Shown here: piece after piece, positions 48,601 through 56,659 of the stretch
Position numbering within the stretch: position 1 is the first letter of the stretch
How the letters are laid out: the number at the start of each line of letters is the position of its first letter
NCBI GenBank assembly: GCA_019359095.1
Contig: JAHHHZ010000031.1
Coordinates: 1 to 64,000, forward strand
Source: Pleurocapsa minor HA4230-MV1
Lineage (GTDB): Bacteria > Cyanobacteriota > Cyanobacteriia > Cyanobacteriales > Xenococcaceae
Reading direction: 5' to 3'
Length of the DNA: 64,000 nucleotides
Made by a program: the position numbers and the translations under genes
Notes under the pieces: model-generated
Databases searched by the model: none
Seen by the model: the letters and a program-made list of their open reading frames with translations, nothing else
Told to the model about the DNA's origin: nothing

Positions 48601-48724
48601 CTGCTCGTAGTACTGACTCCCAGAGGTCTTCAATCAATTGTTGCCGATGGCGCAAAAGTAAGTGGGAAGTGTCAACCACATCAGTTTCTCGATTTGCTAT
48701 CGAAGATTGAACAAGCGAACTCAT
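45647..48724 (-). CDS. ppc: Phosphoenolpyruvate carboxylase
   Basis: Fixes bicarbonate onto PEP to give oxaloacetate, an anaplerotic reaction. 1025 residues, the usual length in cyanobacteria. Active-site stretches are [17 protein letters not shown], the catalytic [14 protein letters not shown] and [20 protein letters not shown] with the allosteric loop, then [20 protein letters not shown]. The C-terminus RNTG is the conserved PEPC end. No N-terminal serine phosphorylation motif of the plant type is seen. A ribosome site AGAGG lies ahead of the ATG. sasA converges on it with a 9-bp gap. Confidence 0.97.
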   Translation of the reverse strand: MSSLVQSSIANRETDVVDTSHLLLRHRQQLIEDLWESVLRAECGQEMLDLLQQMRSLSSAEGQVAETFTQSSVSQLIQKLSLNDAIQGARAFALYFQLINIVEQHYESREQKLARRVTQVYTHEVNGKKPQIANNLHHQNLPKSEELSEHWTEPSISSSNQAGLFHWLFPYLKEINMPPLMLQRLLDQLDIRLVFTAHPTEIVRHTIRKKQRRISQILEQLDLAEEAMQEIGQIESWEANETVAQLTEEIRLWWRTDELHQFKPKVLDEVDYSLHYFQEVLFDVIPQLAARLKQSLGASFPNLVAPTHNFCYFGSWVGSDRDGNPFVTPQVTWETACYQRKIVIGKYLEAIAQLREILSLSLHWSDVQQELLDSLEQDQQRIPSIYQELAIRYRQEPYRLKLAYISYRLNNTLERNQALSSAAGRQAISEINTENIYTCGDEFVAELKLMQASLAATKLQCRELNNLITQAEVFGFNLVELDFRQDSSRHSEAIAEITAYLQLLPKPYDELSEAEKTTWLIQELKTRRPLIPGEMPFSPTACETIETFRMLRLLQQEFSTKICKTYVISMTNFVSDVLEVLLLAQEAGLYDPATCHTSIRIVPLFETVEDLKRAPEVMRELFELPLYRASLAGGYEHVSTQQNEIVTATSTPLEPSNLQEVMLGYSDSNKDSGFLSSNWEIHKSQRALQQVAAEFGISLRIFHGRGGSVGRGGGPAYSAILAQPTDTIQGRIKITEQGEVLASKYSLPELALYHLETMTTAVIQSSLLGSGFDRVEPWNQIMEELSARSRAVYRALIYEQEDFVDFFHSVTPVDVISQLQIGSRPSKRPGKGGANKKKDMSSLRAIPWVFSWTQSRFLLPAWYGVGSALHGFLEQEPEKNLDLLQYFYVKWPFFRVVISKVEMTLAKVDLQIAEHYVKELSQPEDLERFQKLFAQISEEYNLTRVLILKINGQQRLLDGNPELQRSVQLRNGTIVPLGFLQVALIKRLRQHDKSQALHFRFSKEELLRGAMLTINGIAAGMRNTG

Positions 48725-49046
48725 AAAAACCTCTATTTGACTTAAGATAAATCGTAGCTTGATTGTTGCAGTAATAATGTTTGAGATTTGACCGCGAGAG
48801 AGGGCGAGGTTTCCTTATCCGAAGGTGTATGCTAAAGCATTTGCCCTAAAGGACTAACTACGTGTCGCGAAGCTTATCCTTTAGGACTAGCTTCGCGTCG
48901 TCCTTTAGGACGCCATCTCTAATCGCGGTGTTGACAGGACAAAAAGTTTCCAGCTATTTCCAGCCTTCATTAAGACTGACTTTTCAACTACACCAGTACT
49001 ATGAAAGAAGCGCTCGTCGCGACATCGCTAATTAAATTCAAGACAA
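48725..49046. other. 322-bp spacer upstream of ppc
   Basis: Dominated by the repeat cluster at 48829-48913. A startless open stretch ending at 49035 reads VLTGQKVSSYFQPSLRLTFQ then LHQYYERSARRDIAN; it is protein-like but unidentified and may be a gene remnant. Confidence 0.4.
48829..48913. repeat. Palindromic dispersed repeat cluster (GCGAAGC / CCTTTAGG)
   Basis: Contains TGCTAAAGCATTTGCCCTAA, CGCGAAGCTTATCCTTTAGG and two further GACTAGCTTCGCG/CCTTTAGGAC pieces. It shares words with 21799-21868 and 36043-36066. Confidence 0.65.
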
Positions 49047-49235
49047 TCAACGATCAAAATTAGGGAAATTTAGAATAGGCAAGCGTTCTGAGCGAAATAT
49101 CTCTTCACTAGCTTTGCCGAATTCAGTCATAAATTCTGACAAGAGATATAACAACAAAATGCTAAAAATAAACGGGCTTGTGGCAATACTTAAGGCTAAA
49201 AATAATTTGAGATCTGTTGGGTTGCTAGTCTTCAT
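49047..49235 (-). CDS. Small membrane protein, 62 residues
   Basis: One hydrophobic helix (residues about 9-33, FLALSIATSPFIFSILLLYL) followed by an amphipathic charged tail (EFGKASEEIFRSERLPIL). No family recognised. The region before the ATG shows no clear ribosome site, so it is likely but not certain to be a gene. Confidence 0.5.
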   Translation of the reverse strand: MKTSNPTDLKLFLALSIATSPFIFSILLLYLLSEFMTEFGKASEEIFRSERLPILNFPNFDR

Positions 49236-49355
49236 AGTTTAATTATTCAATACTCCTTCTTAGTATTGTATTGACTTTGGGCATTCGTAACGCAAAGCGA
49301 TATGATTTTGATTAAATTTTATTAAAGTCTTTAGTCTTAGTCCCTAGCAGTATTT

Positions 49356-50150
49356 ATGAAACAAACCATAGTTCAGGTAGATGCTTTTACCGATCGCCCT
49401 TTTCAGGGTAACCCTGCTGCTGTCTGTGTCTTAGAATCACCTCAAGATGAGCAGTGGATGCAGTCGGTAGCGAGGGAAATGAATTTGTCGGAAACAGCAT
49501 TTTTACACAAGCACGGTCAAGCATACAGTCTACGTTGGTTTACTCCCACAACCGAAGTATCTTTGTGTGGTCATGCTACCCTTGCTAGCGCTCACGTACT
49601 CTGGACGGAAGGATATGCTTCTACAGGACAGTCGATTCAGTTTGAAACCAAAAGTGGTGTTTTAACTGCTAAATATCAAGACGATTGGATCGAGTTGGAC
49701 TTTCCTGCTAATCGATCGCAAGATATTCCGCCGATTACTAAATTAGGGGATGCCCTGGGCGTACCTTTAAAAACAGTTTTGTACAATTCTCTAGGCTATT
49801 TAGTGGAAGTTGCTACAGCTCAACAGGTCGAGCAGCTACAGCCTAATTTTACCCTACTCAAGCAATTACCCATCTCCAAGGTGATTGTGACTAGTAAAGC
49901 TGACAGCGATTCCCAATATGATTTTGTCTCACGCTTTTTTGCCCCTGGAGTCGGCATCGACGAAGATCCAGTGACGGGATCGGCGCACTGCTGTCTTGCC
50001 CCTTATTGGCGCGATCGCCTTAAACTCGATCGGTTTTTAGCTTATCAGGCTTCTGCCCGTGGGGGAGTAGTGAAAATCAATTACGATGGTGGCGATCGCG
50101 TTTTGCTTCAAGGTCAAGCAGTAACCGTAATGCGGGGGGAATTATTGTGA
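49356..50150 (+). CDS. PhzF-family isomerase-like protein
   Basis: A 264-residue diaminopimelate-epimerase-fold protein. PhzF landmarks are VDAFTDRPFQGNPAAVC, EMNLSETAFL with the catalytic Glu46, RWFTPTTEVSLCGHATLASA, and GIDEDPVTGSAHCCLAPYW. Most cyanobacterial members are unrelated to phenazine synthesis and their substrate is unknown. A single standalone gene, 49 bp before the gamma-glutamyltransferase, so possibly one transcript. Confidence 0.9.
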   Translation: MKQTIVQVDAFTDRPFQGNPAAVCVLESPQDEQWMQSVAREMNLSETAFLHKHGQAYSLRWFTPTTEVSLCGHATLASAHVLWTEGYASTGQSIQFETKSGVLTAKYQDDWIELDFPANRSQDIPPITKLGDALGVPLKTVLYNSLGYLVEVATAQQVEQLQPNFTLLKQLPISKVIVTSKADSDSQYDFVSRFFAPGVGIDEDPVTGSAHCCLAPYWRDRLKLDRFLAYQASARGGVVKINYDGGDRVLLQGQAVTVMRGELL

Positions 50151-50199
50151 GTGGCCATTAAATTCTGGCATTAAAGTTATTGTATTTGGGAGCAGATAG

Positions 50200-51948
50200 A
50201 TGAAAATTAGACGAGCTATATCTCTAGCACTGAGTATTATTTTGCTCATTGTGATGGGTAATTACCCGATCAATAATCTTTATCTAGTTTATTCAACAGT
50301 TGATAGTTGGAGTAAGGTTAATGCTGAAACAGTCCAGCCTAAAGCTGTCGGTAGCAATGGAGTAGTGGTTTCGACCCAGAAAGAGGCTTCAGCAGTGGGG
50401 TTGCAGGTGCTTCAAGATGGAGGAAATGCGATCGATGCTGCGGTGGCGGTAGGTTATGCCTTGGCGGTGACAGATCCCTGCTGCGGTAATTTGGGTGGCG
50501 GTGGCTTTATGCTGATTCATTTGGCCGACGGTACAGAATCTTTTATTAATTTCCGCGAGACTGCACCTTTAAAAGCTCACAGCCAGATGTATTTAGACGA
50601 TCGGGGTGAGCTGATTGAAAATTTGAGTACTGATGGTTACTTAGCGGTGGCTGTCCCTGGTACAGTTAAGGGTTTGAATTATGCCCTCGATCGATATGGC
50701 ACGATGGAACGAGAACAAGTAATTGAACCAGCGATCGCTTTAGCCGAAGAAGGTTTTGCTCTGCAATCAGGAGATGTAGAGATATTTGAAGCGGGGAAAG
50801 ACAAATTGCTACAACCCAATGTCGCCAAGATATTTCTGCAAAATGGCAAGAAAACTTATCAAGTTGGCGATGTTTTAGTTCAAACCGATCTGGCTAACAC
50901 CTTAAAAGCTATCTCTCAGGAGGGAACGACAGCTTTTTATCAAGGAGAAATAGCGAAAAAAATTGTAGCAGCCAGTCAAAAAAATAACGGTATTTTGAGT
51001 TTAGAAGATTTTGCCAGCTATCAAGTTAAAGAATATGAACCCATAAGTTGCACTTATCGAGGATATCGTGTGGCTTCTGCTCCGCCACCTGGTGGTGGTA
51101 CTACTATTTGTCAGATGCTGAATATTTTATCTGGCTATAATCTCAAGGAATTAGGCTGGCATACACCCCAAAGTCTGCATCAGATGTTCTCTTCAATGTT
51201 ATTCGCTTTTGGCGATCGCAACCGTTATTTGGGCGATCCTGATTTTGTGGATAACCCAACCAATAAATTACTCTCTGCTGAATACGCTGCTGCTTTAAGA
51301 TCAAAAATAGCTTTTGCAGCACTCGATCCTGAGTCGATATATTCTACTGATGTTCAGCATGAGGGAACAAATACCACTCACTATTCTGTAGTGGACAAAG
51401 AAGGTAATGCTGTAGCCGTGACCTATACGATTAATTCTTATTTTGGTGCAGGGGTAGTTGCCCCTGGAACAGGCTTTTTACTCAACAATGAGATGGATGA
51501 TTTTACTAGTAAGTTAGGAAAGTCAAATCAGTTTGGTTTAAATCAGGGAGAGGCAAACTTAATCGAGCCGTTAAAACGCCCTTTAAGTTCCATGTCCCCC
51601 ACTATAGTTACCAAAGATGGACAAGTTTATCTGGTTACAGGTAGTCCTGGAGGCCCGACAATTCCCACTACGGTGTTGCAGGTCATCACTAATGTTATTG
51701 ATTACGGTATGGGTTTATCAGATGCGGTGAATAGTCCCCGTGTACACTATCAAGGTTTACCTAACCGAGTAGTTAGTGAATCTCAAGCAATTACGCCTGA
51801 AGCCTTTAGAGGCTTGAAACTGCGGGGCTATAGCATTATGCCTTTTAGTTCCTGGGGTGCGGCCGAATCCATCATGGTTAAGAGCGATCGCACAATGATC
51901 GGCGTTAATGACATGCGTAAACCTGCGGGGAAGGCAGTTGCTTATTAG
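50200..51948 (+). CDS. ggt: Gamma-glutamyltransferase (secreted)
   Basis: Hydrolyses or transfers the gamma-glutamyl group of glutathione. A 582-residue precursor with an N-terminal signal anchor (SLALSIILLIVMGNYPI). The fold starts AVGSNGVVVSTQKEASAVGL with GGNAIDAAVA and GGGGFMLIH. The autocleavage site and catalytic Thr393 lie in NTTHYSVVDKEGNAVAVTY, and SMSPTIV and GSPGGPTIPTTVLQ follow. Glutathione breakdown or gamma-glutamyl scavenging outside the cytoplasm is the expected role. Confidence 0.95.
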   Translation: MKIRRAISLALSIILLIVMGNYPINNLYLVYSTVDSWSKVNAETVQPKAVGSNGVVVSTQKEASAVGLQVLQDGGNAIDAAVAVGYALAVTDPCCGNLGGGGFMLIHLADGTESFINFRETAPLKAHSQMYLDDRGELIENLSTDGYLAVAVPGTVKGLNYALDRYGTMEREQVIEPAIALAEEGFALQSGDVEIFEAGKDKLLQPNVAKIFLQNGKKTYQVGDVLVQTDLANTLKAISQEGTTAFYQGEIAKKIVAASQKNNGILSLEDFASYQVKEYEPISCTYRGYRVASAPPPGGGTTICQMLNILSGYNLKELGWHTPQSLHQMFSSMLFAFGDRNRYLGDPDFVDNPTNKLLSAEYAAALRSKIAFAALDPESIYSTDVQHEGTNTTHYSVVDKEGNAVAVTYTINSYFGAGVVAPGTGFLLNNEMDDFTSKLGKSNQFGLNQGEANLIEPLKRPLSSMSPTIVTKDGQVYLVTGSPGGPTIPTTVLQVITNVIDYGMGLSDAVNSPRVHYQGLPNRVVSESQAITPEAFRGLKLRGYSIMPFSSWGAAESIMVKSDRTMIGVNDMRKPAGKAVAY

Positions 51949-51989
51949 TAATATTTAACTGCGATCGCTTTTTTCAATTGTCGAATAAT

Positions 51990-52112
51990 CTATTTTGATT
52001 GACCAGGAGGAACAAAGGGAATTTCAATCCTGCGTCTAGTTTCATCAGGCTTACGATCTATTGAGACAGGAATTATCGTATTTTTATACTTAAATAAACC
52101 ACCATTAGGAAT
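51990..52112 (-). pseudogene. Downstream in-frame tail of the Ser/Thr kinase
   Basis: Directly after the TAA of the kinase gene and in the same frame, 40 codons read IPNGGLFKYKNTIIPVSIDR and then KPDETRRRIEIPFVPPGQSK to a TAG at 51990. The composition is clearly protein-like, so the TAA looks like a nonsense mutation. Together with the missing N-lobe it suggests the kinase gene is eroded. Confidence 0.6.
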
Positions 52113-52982
52113 TTACTGACATTTACAAAAATTTGATTCAAATGCTGAATTATTGACTTGAGAAGGCACAGGGACAACATCTAGATCTGGTAAATCTGCC
52201 ACTTTTAGACATAAATATCCCCCTAAGATTAAAACTGCGAAAAAAGGGATAAAAAACAGAGATTTTGCGAGTAAGTCTCCAACGTTTCTGTTGAAGCTTG
52301 GTTGATTGAGATGTGGCGCAACAGTAGTTTCAGTAGTAGTTTCAGTGAATTGAGAAGTTCTGATGATCGAAATACCTTGAAGAGTTCGACTAACTTCGGC
52401 TGCACTCCTAAAGCGATCGCTTGGATGAGGAGACAGCATCTTACTTAAAATCCATTCCAACTTGGAACTAAGAATAACTTCTGATTCCCAATGCCAACAG
52501 TAGCCATGGGGATCGATTAACTGTTGTGGTTCTTTGCCTGTTAACAGCACTACTGCCGTAGCAGCTAAGGCATACAAATCGCTATGAGCGTAAACAATTC
52601 CCCGTTCTACCTGTTCTGGAGGAGCATAACCAGCCTTAAGTGGTTTGGAAATATTTGCAGTTACTTGGTTTAATTCAAATTGGGTTTTCAGTTCGACTTC
52701 TTGAATACAGCTAAAATCAATCAACACTTGGGGTTTATCTTGATTGCAGAAGATTAAATTATCAGGAGAAATATCGCGGTGAATTACTCCCAGCGAATGA
52801 ATGTACTCTAGAATTGGTAGGACTTGGGTTAATAATTGTTTAATTTCCCCTTCGCTAAATCTATTATTTGCTTCGAGACGTTGATTGAGCAAAGCATGAT
52901 AGGTTATTCCCTCAATATAATCTTGGACTAGCCCTGCTTTTAGCAACATTGACTTGGTTATTGCTTGCTCTATGTCTCTCAT
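52113..52982 (-). CDS. Ser/Thr protein kinase lacking the N-lobe, probably a pseudogene
   Basis: A 289-residue frame. The first residues (LLKAGLVQDYIEGITYHALL) correspond to the hinge of a Hanks-type kinase; the whole N-lobe with the glycine loop and ATP-binding Lys is absent. Retained parts are the catalytic loop GVIHRDISPDNLIF (Asp70), the metal motif as DFS (89-91) instead of DFG, GYAPPEQ and HSDLYALAATAVVLLTGK. A membrane helix lies near residues 235-257 (SLFFIPFFAVLILGGYLCL). Without the N-lobe it should not phosphorylate. It is divergent from the histidine kinase at 53305. Confidence 0.7.
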   Translation of the reverse strand: MRDIEQAITKSMLLKAGLVQDYIEGITYHALLNQRLEANNRFSEGEIKQLLTQVLPILEYIHSLGVIHRDISPDNLIFCNQDKPQVLIDFSCIQEVELKTQFELNQVTANISKPLKAGYAPPEQVERGIVYAHSDLYALAATAVVLLTGKEPQQLIDPHGYCWHWESEVILSSKLEWILSKMLSPHPSDRFRSAAEVSRTLQGISIIRTSQFTETTTETTVAPHLNQPSFNRNVGDLLAKSLFFIPFFAVLILGGYLCLKVADLPDLDVVPVPSQVNNSAFESNFCKCQ

Positions 52983-53133
52983 CTGTTTGCACCTAATATG
53001 TATGAAATTTTTAGCGAGATTAAATTATTGAAGTTAACTCAAGTAGAATAAGCGATCGCTTATATTATTTGATATTTCTTAATCTTAGAGAATTGAAATA
53101 ATTTAAACATCTAAAAAACGTCCCGAATTGACC

Positions 53134-53173
53134 TCGAACAAAAGTGATAATCGCATCTCCTACTTTCGTTGAT
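53134..53173. promoter_or_regulatory. Imperfect inverted repeat ACAAAAGT / ACTTTCGTTGAT
   Basis: CGAACAAAAGT and ACTTTCGTTGAT form an imperfect palindrome around GATAATCGCATCTCCT. The 40-bp element resembles the perfect palindrome at 55716-55754 upstream of the first crystallin gene. Confidence 0.55.
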
Positions 53174-53195
53174 ATATTAGGTATATATTCCTAAT

Positions 53196-53235
53196 ACTTT
53201 AGTCTGCTAACTAAATCATCGATCGCCACCAAAGT
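53196..53235. promoter_or_regulatory. ACTTTAGT / ACCAAAGT dyad upstream of the sensor kinase
   Basis: ACTTTAGT (53196) and ACCAAAGT (53228) are 32 bp apart start to start. The same dyad with 32-34 bp spacing occurs upstream of the three crystallin genes and the exporter gene. No 11-bp direct repeats follow here. Confidence 0.6.
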
Positions 53236-53304
53236 GATAAATTTGCTTTCAATAGTGGCAAACAAATTACATTTCGCAGTTAAATATAAGAACATTGCCC
53301 CAAT

Positions 53305-54543
53305 GTGATTTTTATGATTTCTTCTTTTAAATTCTTACCCAATCCATTTCGCTTTCTACTCATTACCGAATGGGTAATGCTTGCCAGTTGTGGCTCTTTG
53401 GCATTAGTAGAAGCTTGGCGGGGTCATACAATCCCCATAGAACACATTTCGATCTTATTTCTCTTAGGTGTAATGGGTTTGGTTTTACCTAGTGGCAACC
53501 AAATTATCAAAATTATCTACACGGCATTTGAAATTGGCTTAATTTTTTACGGGACAAGACTGGGTTATCTGCATATCTTGCCGACATTATATTTAATTGT
53601 CGTGATGCGCAGTTGTTTCCTGTTTGAACTTGTAGGACGTTGGATCGTTACGGGGATAGTGTTTATGTTATTTTTAAGCGATCAATACAGATATATTATA
53701 AAAACCGTACCAGAAAATCCAGAACAACAAATTAATTTTGGGATGCACATCGTCGCCGAAACCCTAGTGTTTGGCTTAGGGGTCTTTTTTGTATTACAGT
53801 TGACTAATAGAATACTATCCGAACGCCAGATGAGGCAAAAATTGGCTCAAGCGAACGAACAGTTACAAGAATATAGTCAAAAAATTGAAGAACTAGCAAC
53901 GGTACAGGAACGCAATCGTATTGCTCGTGATATTCACGATTCTTTAGGTCATGCTCTTACCAGCTTAAATATTCAGATGCAAACTGCCGTCAAACTATGG
54001 GAAAAAGAACCCGCACAGGCTCATTCTTTCCTCACTCAGGCTCAATCATTGGGAAAAAGGGCAATGCAGGAGGTACGTAAATCTATTAGCACTTTGAGGG
54101 AAGACGACCAAGAAGAACAACCTTTAGAAGTCAGGATTGAAAGCTTGGTAGATGATTTGCGTAAAGGGACTGGATTATCAATTAGTACAAATATCTGTCG
54201 CTGCGATCGCGTTTCGACACCAGTAGCTGAAACAATTTACCGTATTGTCCAAGAAGCTTTAACTAATATTTTTAAGTATGCTGAAGCCACGGAGGTAACA
54301 ATTGAACTTAAAAGTACTTCTGAAGAATTGAGTTTAAGCGTAAAAGATAATGGCAAAGGTTTCGATCCTCAGCAAAAACGTTCTGGATTTGGATTACGGG
54401 GAATGCAAGAGCGCATCAGCTCAGTTAATGGTCAGTTTAAGCTAATTACCTCAGCAAGAAAAGGAAGTCGAACTGGATGTCGAATTGAAGTCAAAATTCC
54501 TCATGTTAATGTGTCCCAAAATATTTTGCAAAAAGCCCAATAA
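53305..54543 (+). CDS. Membrane sensor histidine kinase (HisKA_3, NarX/DesK type)
   Basis: A 412-residue kinase. Residues 1-170 contain five or six membrane helices. A coiled linker leads to the HisKA_3 domain with phospho-His211 in RNRIARDIHDSLGHALTSLN. The HATPase has IYRIVQEALTNIFKYAEATE, VKDNGKGFDP and GFGLRGMQERI. Such kinases pair with NarL-type response regulators, but none is adjacent. The promoter carries the dyad shared with the crystallin/exporter genes, which makes it a candidate sensor or member of that regulon. Confidence 0.9.
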   Translation: MIFMISSFKFLPNPFRFLLITEWVMLASCGSLALVEAWRGHTIPIEHISILFLLGVMGLVLPSGNQIIKIIYTAFEIGLIFYGTRLGYLHILPTLYLIVVMRSCFLFELVGRWIVTGIVFMLFLSDQYRYIIKTVPENPEQQINFGMHIVAETLVFGLGVFFVLQLTNRILSERQMRQKLAQANEQLQEYSQKIEELATVQERNRIARDIHDSLGHALTSLNIQMQTAVKLWEKEPAQAHSFLTQAQSLGKRAMQEVRKSISTLREDDQEEQPLEVRIESLVDDLRKGTGLSISTNICRCDRVSTPVAETIYRIVQEALTNIFKYAEATEVTIELKSTSEELSLSVKDNGKGFDPQQKRSGFGLRGMQERISSVNGQFKLITSARKGSRTGCRIEVKIPHVNVSQNILQKAQ

Positions 54544-54656
54544 ATAGCGAGCGCTATACTGTTTTAGCCTTTATATTTTGCACCAGTTTATCTAGATCGC
54601 GATCGCACGCTCAGAATCCAAAAGTGTAATTTGAGTTCGGATAAAATAACGCACAC

Positions 54657-55184
54657 TTAATCTGTTTTCTCTCCCTGCCAACTGTAAGCATTTGATTCAG
54701 GGAGAATGCTAGGAATCGCCATCGTAGTTAGCATAACCATATTTGCGATCCAAAACAGCAAAACTAGCCACAATAAACTAAGCCAAGGCTGGGAATAGGT
54801 TATTAACTGTAACCCCGACCATAATTGCCAAATCCGAAACCCAGTGTAAAGTGTTCCAATAATGACAACCACGCTTTTACAAAGTGTACGGCTAAAACCT
54901 CTCTCACTTACTAACTGAATAGCAACAACTAATAAATACCAGCCAAAAAACTGTTGTAGAATTGGCTCATTCCAAAAGATAACCAGTAGAAATACTGGAA
55001 TAACTACCCCCAAGATCAAAGCGGCATTGACCCAGACTTTCATAAACTGCCATTGAGTATCACTGAAAGCCATTACTGATTTAAATGGTAATTTTCCTTG
55101 TTTTACTAACCAACCATAACTCACACTCAAGAGAGTAGCGATCGCACAGAAGCAAAAGATAGTAAACCAATTATTAGGATTCAT
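54657..55184 (-). CDS. Hypothetical membrane protein, 175 residues
   Basis: Five likely membrane helices (WFTIFCFCAIATLLSVSYGW, VNAALILGVVIPVFLLVIFW, FGWYLLVVAIQLV, SVVVIIGTLYTGFRIWQLW, LLWLVLLFWIANMVMLTTMA). No family recognised and no ribosome site of note. Convergent with the histidine kinase gene. Confidence 0.65.
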   Translation of the reverse strand: MNPNNWFTIFCFCAIATLLSVSYGWLVKQGKLPFKSVMAFSDTQWQFMKVWVNAALILGVVIPVFLLVIFWNEPILQQFFGWYLLVVAIQLVSERGFSRTLCKSVVVIIGTLYTGFRIWQLWSGLQLITYSQPWLSLLWLVLLFWIANMVMLTTMAIPSILPESNAYSWQGEKTD

Positions 55185-55280
55185 TTTTTTTAATTATATA
55201 ATTATCAGGTTTTATACTATTTTTACTTCTATATAACTAGATAACGAACGCAATATAAAGCTCTGTAGAATCTACAGATC

Positions 55281-55430
55281 CTAAAGCTTAATAAAGCCAG
55301 TAAAAAGACTCAGGAAAAATAAGGATATAGGAAGTGTTACTAGTAGGGTTGTAGTAATTGTTTTTACAGATGGAGTCATGTTTTCAGAAGGATTTCTTAA
55401 CTCAGAAAAAGGGCGTGAAGTCTTATTCAT
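55281..55430 (-). CDS. Possible small membrane protein, 49 residues
   Basis: ATG to TAG on the minus strand, reading MNKTSRPFSELRNPSENMTP then a hydrophobic helix (TTTLLVTLPISLFFLSLFTG) and FIKL. Polar N-terminus followed by one membrane helix is a common small-protein plan. There is no strong ribosome site, and it was too short for a 60-codon cutoff, so this is a candidate only. Confidence 0.4.
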   Translation of the reverse strand: MNKTSRPFSELRNPSENMTPSVKTITTTLLVTLPISLFFLSLFTGFIKL

Positions 55431-55687
55431 CTTTACTTAGTAGTTAATGTATGGTGTACTTTTTTATCTTTCACCATTTCTTATGATTTAACGTCTCTCT
55501 AGAGAAGGATTATGATTTGCCTTGCGATCGGCTAAAGGTTGAAGTTAAGCTCAACGAGGTTTTGAGAGATTTAAACTCTGATCCTGTGCTTCAACCGTCC
55601 TTACTGCTGTGATAGCGCGATTGTATAGCTAGCACCAAACTATGTGGCACAAGCCGTTTCTAACATATCAAAACTGCAATAACTATA

Positions 55688-55806
55688 ACTTTATGTAGGT
55701 AATATTTACTTAGCCATCAACGAAAGTGATAAAACCTTTCTTACTTTCGTTGATATCCATATCAAGACTTTTTAGAGATGTTTTATTTTTCGCTAATTTA
55801 TAAGAT
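55688..55806 (+). promoter_or_regulatory. Conserved composite promoter of crystallin gene 1
   Basis: ACTTTATG (55688) and ACGAAAGT (55720) form the dyad. AGACTTTT (55765) and AGATGTTT (55776) are direct repeats 11 bp apart. TAAGAT (55801) is the -10 box, 25 bp after the second repeat. The right dyad half ends 38 bp before the first repeat, as in the other three promoters. Confidence 0.75.
55716..55754. promoter_or_regulatory. Perfect 12-bp palindrome ATCAACGAAAGT / ACTTTCGTTGAT
   Basis: The two 12-bp arms are exact reverse complements around a 15-bp spacer, overlapping the right half of the dyad. A degenerate copy precedes the sensor kinase (53134-53173). Confidence 0.7.
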
Positions 55807-55899
55807 AAAAAAAGTTTGAAAAGGAAAAGCTCATTAATTAGTTTAATGACTTTACTGAGTAAATAACTAAAGTAAATTCAAATTTTTAGGAGTAAAACA

Positions 55900-56253
55900 A
55901 TGACTAAGATCGATAACCAATCTAAATCTCTCTATAACATTGTAGTTGTAGAAGATATTGACCATGAATCTGCTGCTGCTATTTCTGGTGGAGCGTTAAA
56001 AGCTACAGATGTGACTTTATACTCCGAATCAGACTCATACGGAGCTCAATTTTCCAGTAATAAAAAAATAGAAGACTTAACTGAGTTTGGTTTTAATGAT
56101 GCTACTGGATCTATTACTATCCGTAATGATAAAGCATGGAGATTCTATGAAGATGTAAATTTTGGAGGCAAATATATTGACGTAGGGCCAGGTCAAAGTG
56201 TTAATGCTGGTGATTTTGGCATGAAAATATCCTCTTTCAAAGCCCTACCATAG
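55900..56253 (+). CDS. Double-glycine-leader beta-gamma-crystallin-like protein 1
   Basis: 117 residues. Residues 1-31 are a leader (MTKIDNQSKSLYNIVVVEDI, then DHESAAAISGG) ending in a double glycine, with Glu23 and Ile28 at the positions (-9/-8 and -4) favoured by C39 peptidases. Residues 36-116 are a beta-gamma-crystallin domain: VTLYSESDSYG, FNDATGSITI, WRFYEDVNFGGKYIDVGPG, then MKISSFKAL. The first calcium-type motif NDATGS deviates at one position and the second (GMKISS) is weak. Ribosome site TAGGAG. Expected to be exported by the ABC transporter at 59754. Confidence 0.85.
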   Translation: MTKIDNQSKSLYNIVVVEDIDHESAAAISGGALKATDVTLYSESDSYGAQFSSNKKIEDLTEFGFNDATGSITIRNDKAWRFYEDVNFGGKYIDVGPGQSVNAGDFGMKISSFKALP

Positions 56254-56352
56254 TCCGAAGTTGTAAAAGGATCAGCTTAAAACTTTGGTAACAGCTTTAA
56301 TCACTGCGATTACCGATTTCAATGTTCTCACTTGTAGTAAAATATTCAACCA

Positions 56353-56382
56353 AGACTCTTCTTTACAAGGGTCTTTTTTTTA
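56353..56382 (+). terminator. Rho-independent terminator after crystallin gene 1
   Basis: AAGACTC, a 10-nt loop, GGGTCTT, then a T-run. One G-T pair occurs in the stem. Confidence 0.75.
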
Positions 56383-56432
56383 ACTATATTCGCTGCAATT
56401 AATTTATTTAGAAAACTTTAATTTCTACTATG

Positions 56433-56551
56433 ACTTTAGTAATAGAAAAATTGCTGAGTTGAATAACTAAAGTTGTAGAGAGTTTATTTATTTAGTTGAG
56501 TTGCATTCGAGACGTTTGTTAGATGTTTTATTTGGCTCTAAATTTTATTAT
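56433..56551 (+). promoter_or_regulatory. Conserved composite promoter of crystallin gene 2
   Basis: ACTTTAGT (56433) and ACTAAAGT (56466) form the dyad, then AGACGTTT (56510) and AGATGTTT (56521), and TATTAT (56546) as -10 box. All spacings match those at 55688, 58028 and 59591. The transcript would have a leader of about 100 nt. Confidence 0.8.
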
Positions 56552-56659
56552 AAAGACAGTTAAAAACAAAGCAAAAGTTGATTAGCCGATTATTAATTAT
56601 CTCATTAACTTTCGCCTGGTAAATAACTAAAGTAAACCCAAATTATTAGGATAAAAACA

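Larger units (their letters stand above)
52983..53304. other. 322-bp regulatory spacer upstream of the sensor kinase
   Basis: Holds two elements related to those of the crystallin cluster: an inverted repeat (53134-53173) and a dyad (53196-53235). Upstream of the truncated Ser/Thr kinase the frame continues about 14 codons without kinase-like sequence. Confidence 0.55.
55185..55899. other. 715-bp region upstream of the first crystallin-type gene
   Basis: Contains a possible 49-residue minus-strand ORF (55281-55430) and the promoter elements of the 55900 gene (55688-55806). The rest (55440-55680) shows nothing recognisable. Confidence 0.5.

Noticed and set aside
49356-50150. Phenazine biosynthesis
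   Set aside because: Only a PhzF-fold protein is present, a fold common in bacteria without phenazines, and no other phz gene is in the window.
55900-55992. Leader peptides of the Nif11 or nitrile-hydratase type
   Set aside because: Those leaders are much longer and have different sequences. Only the terminal Gly-Gly is shared.
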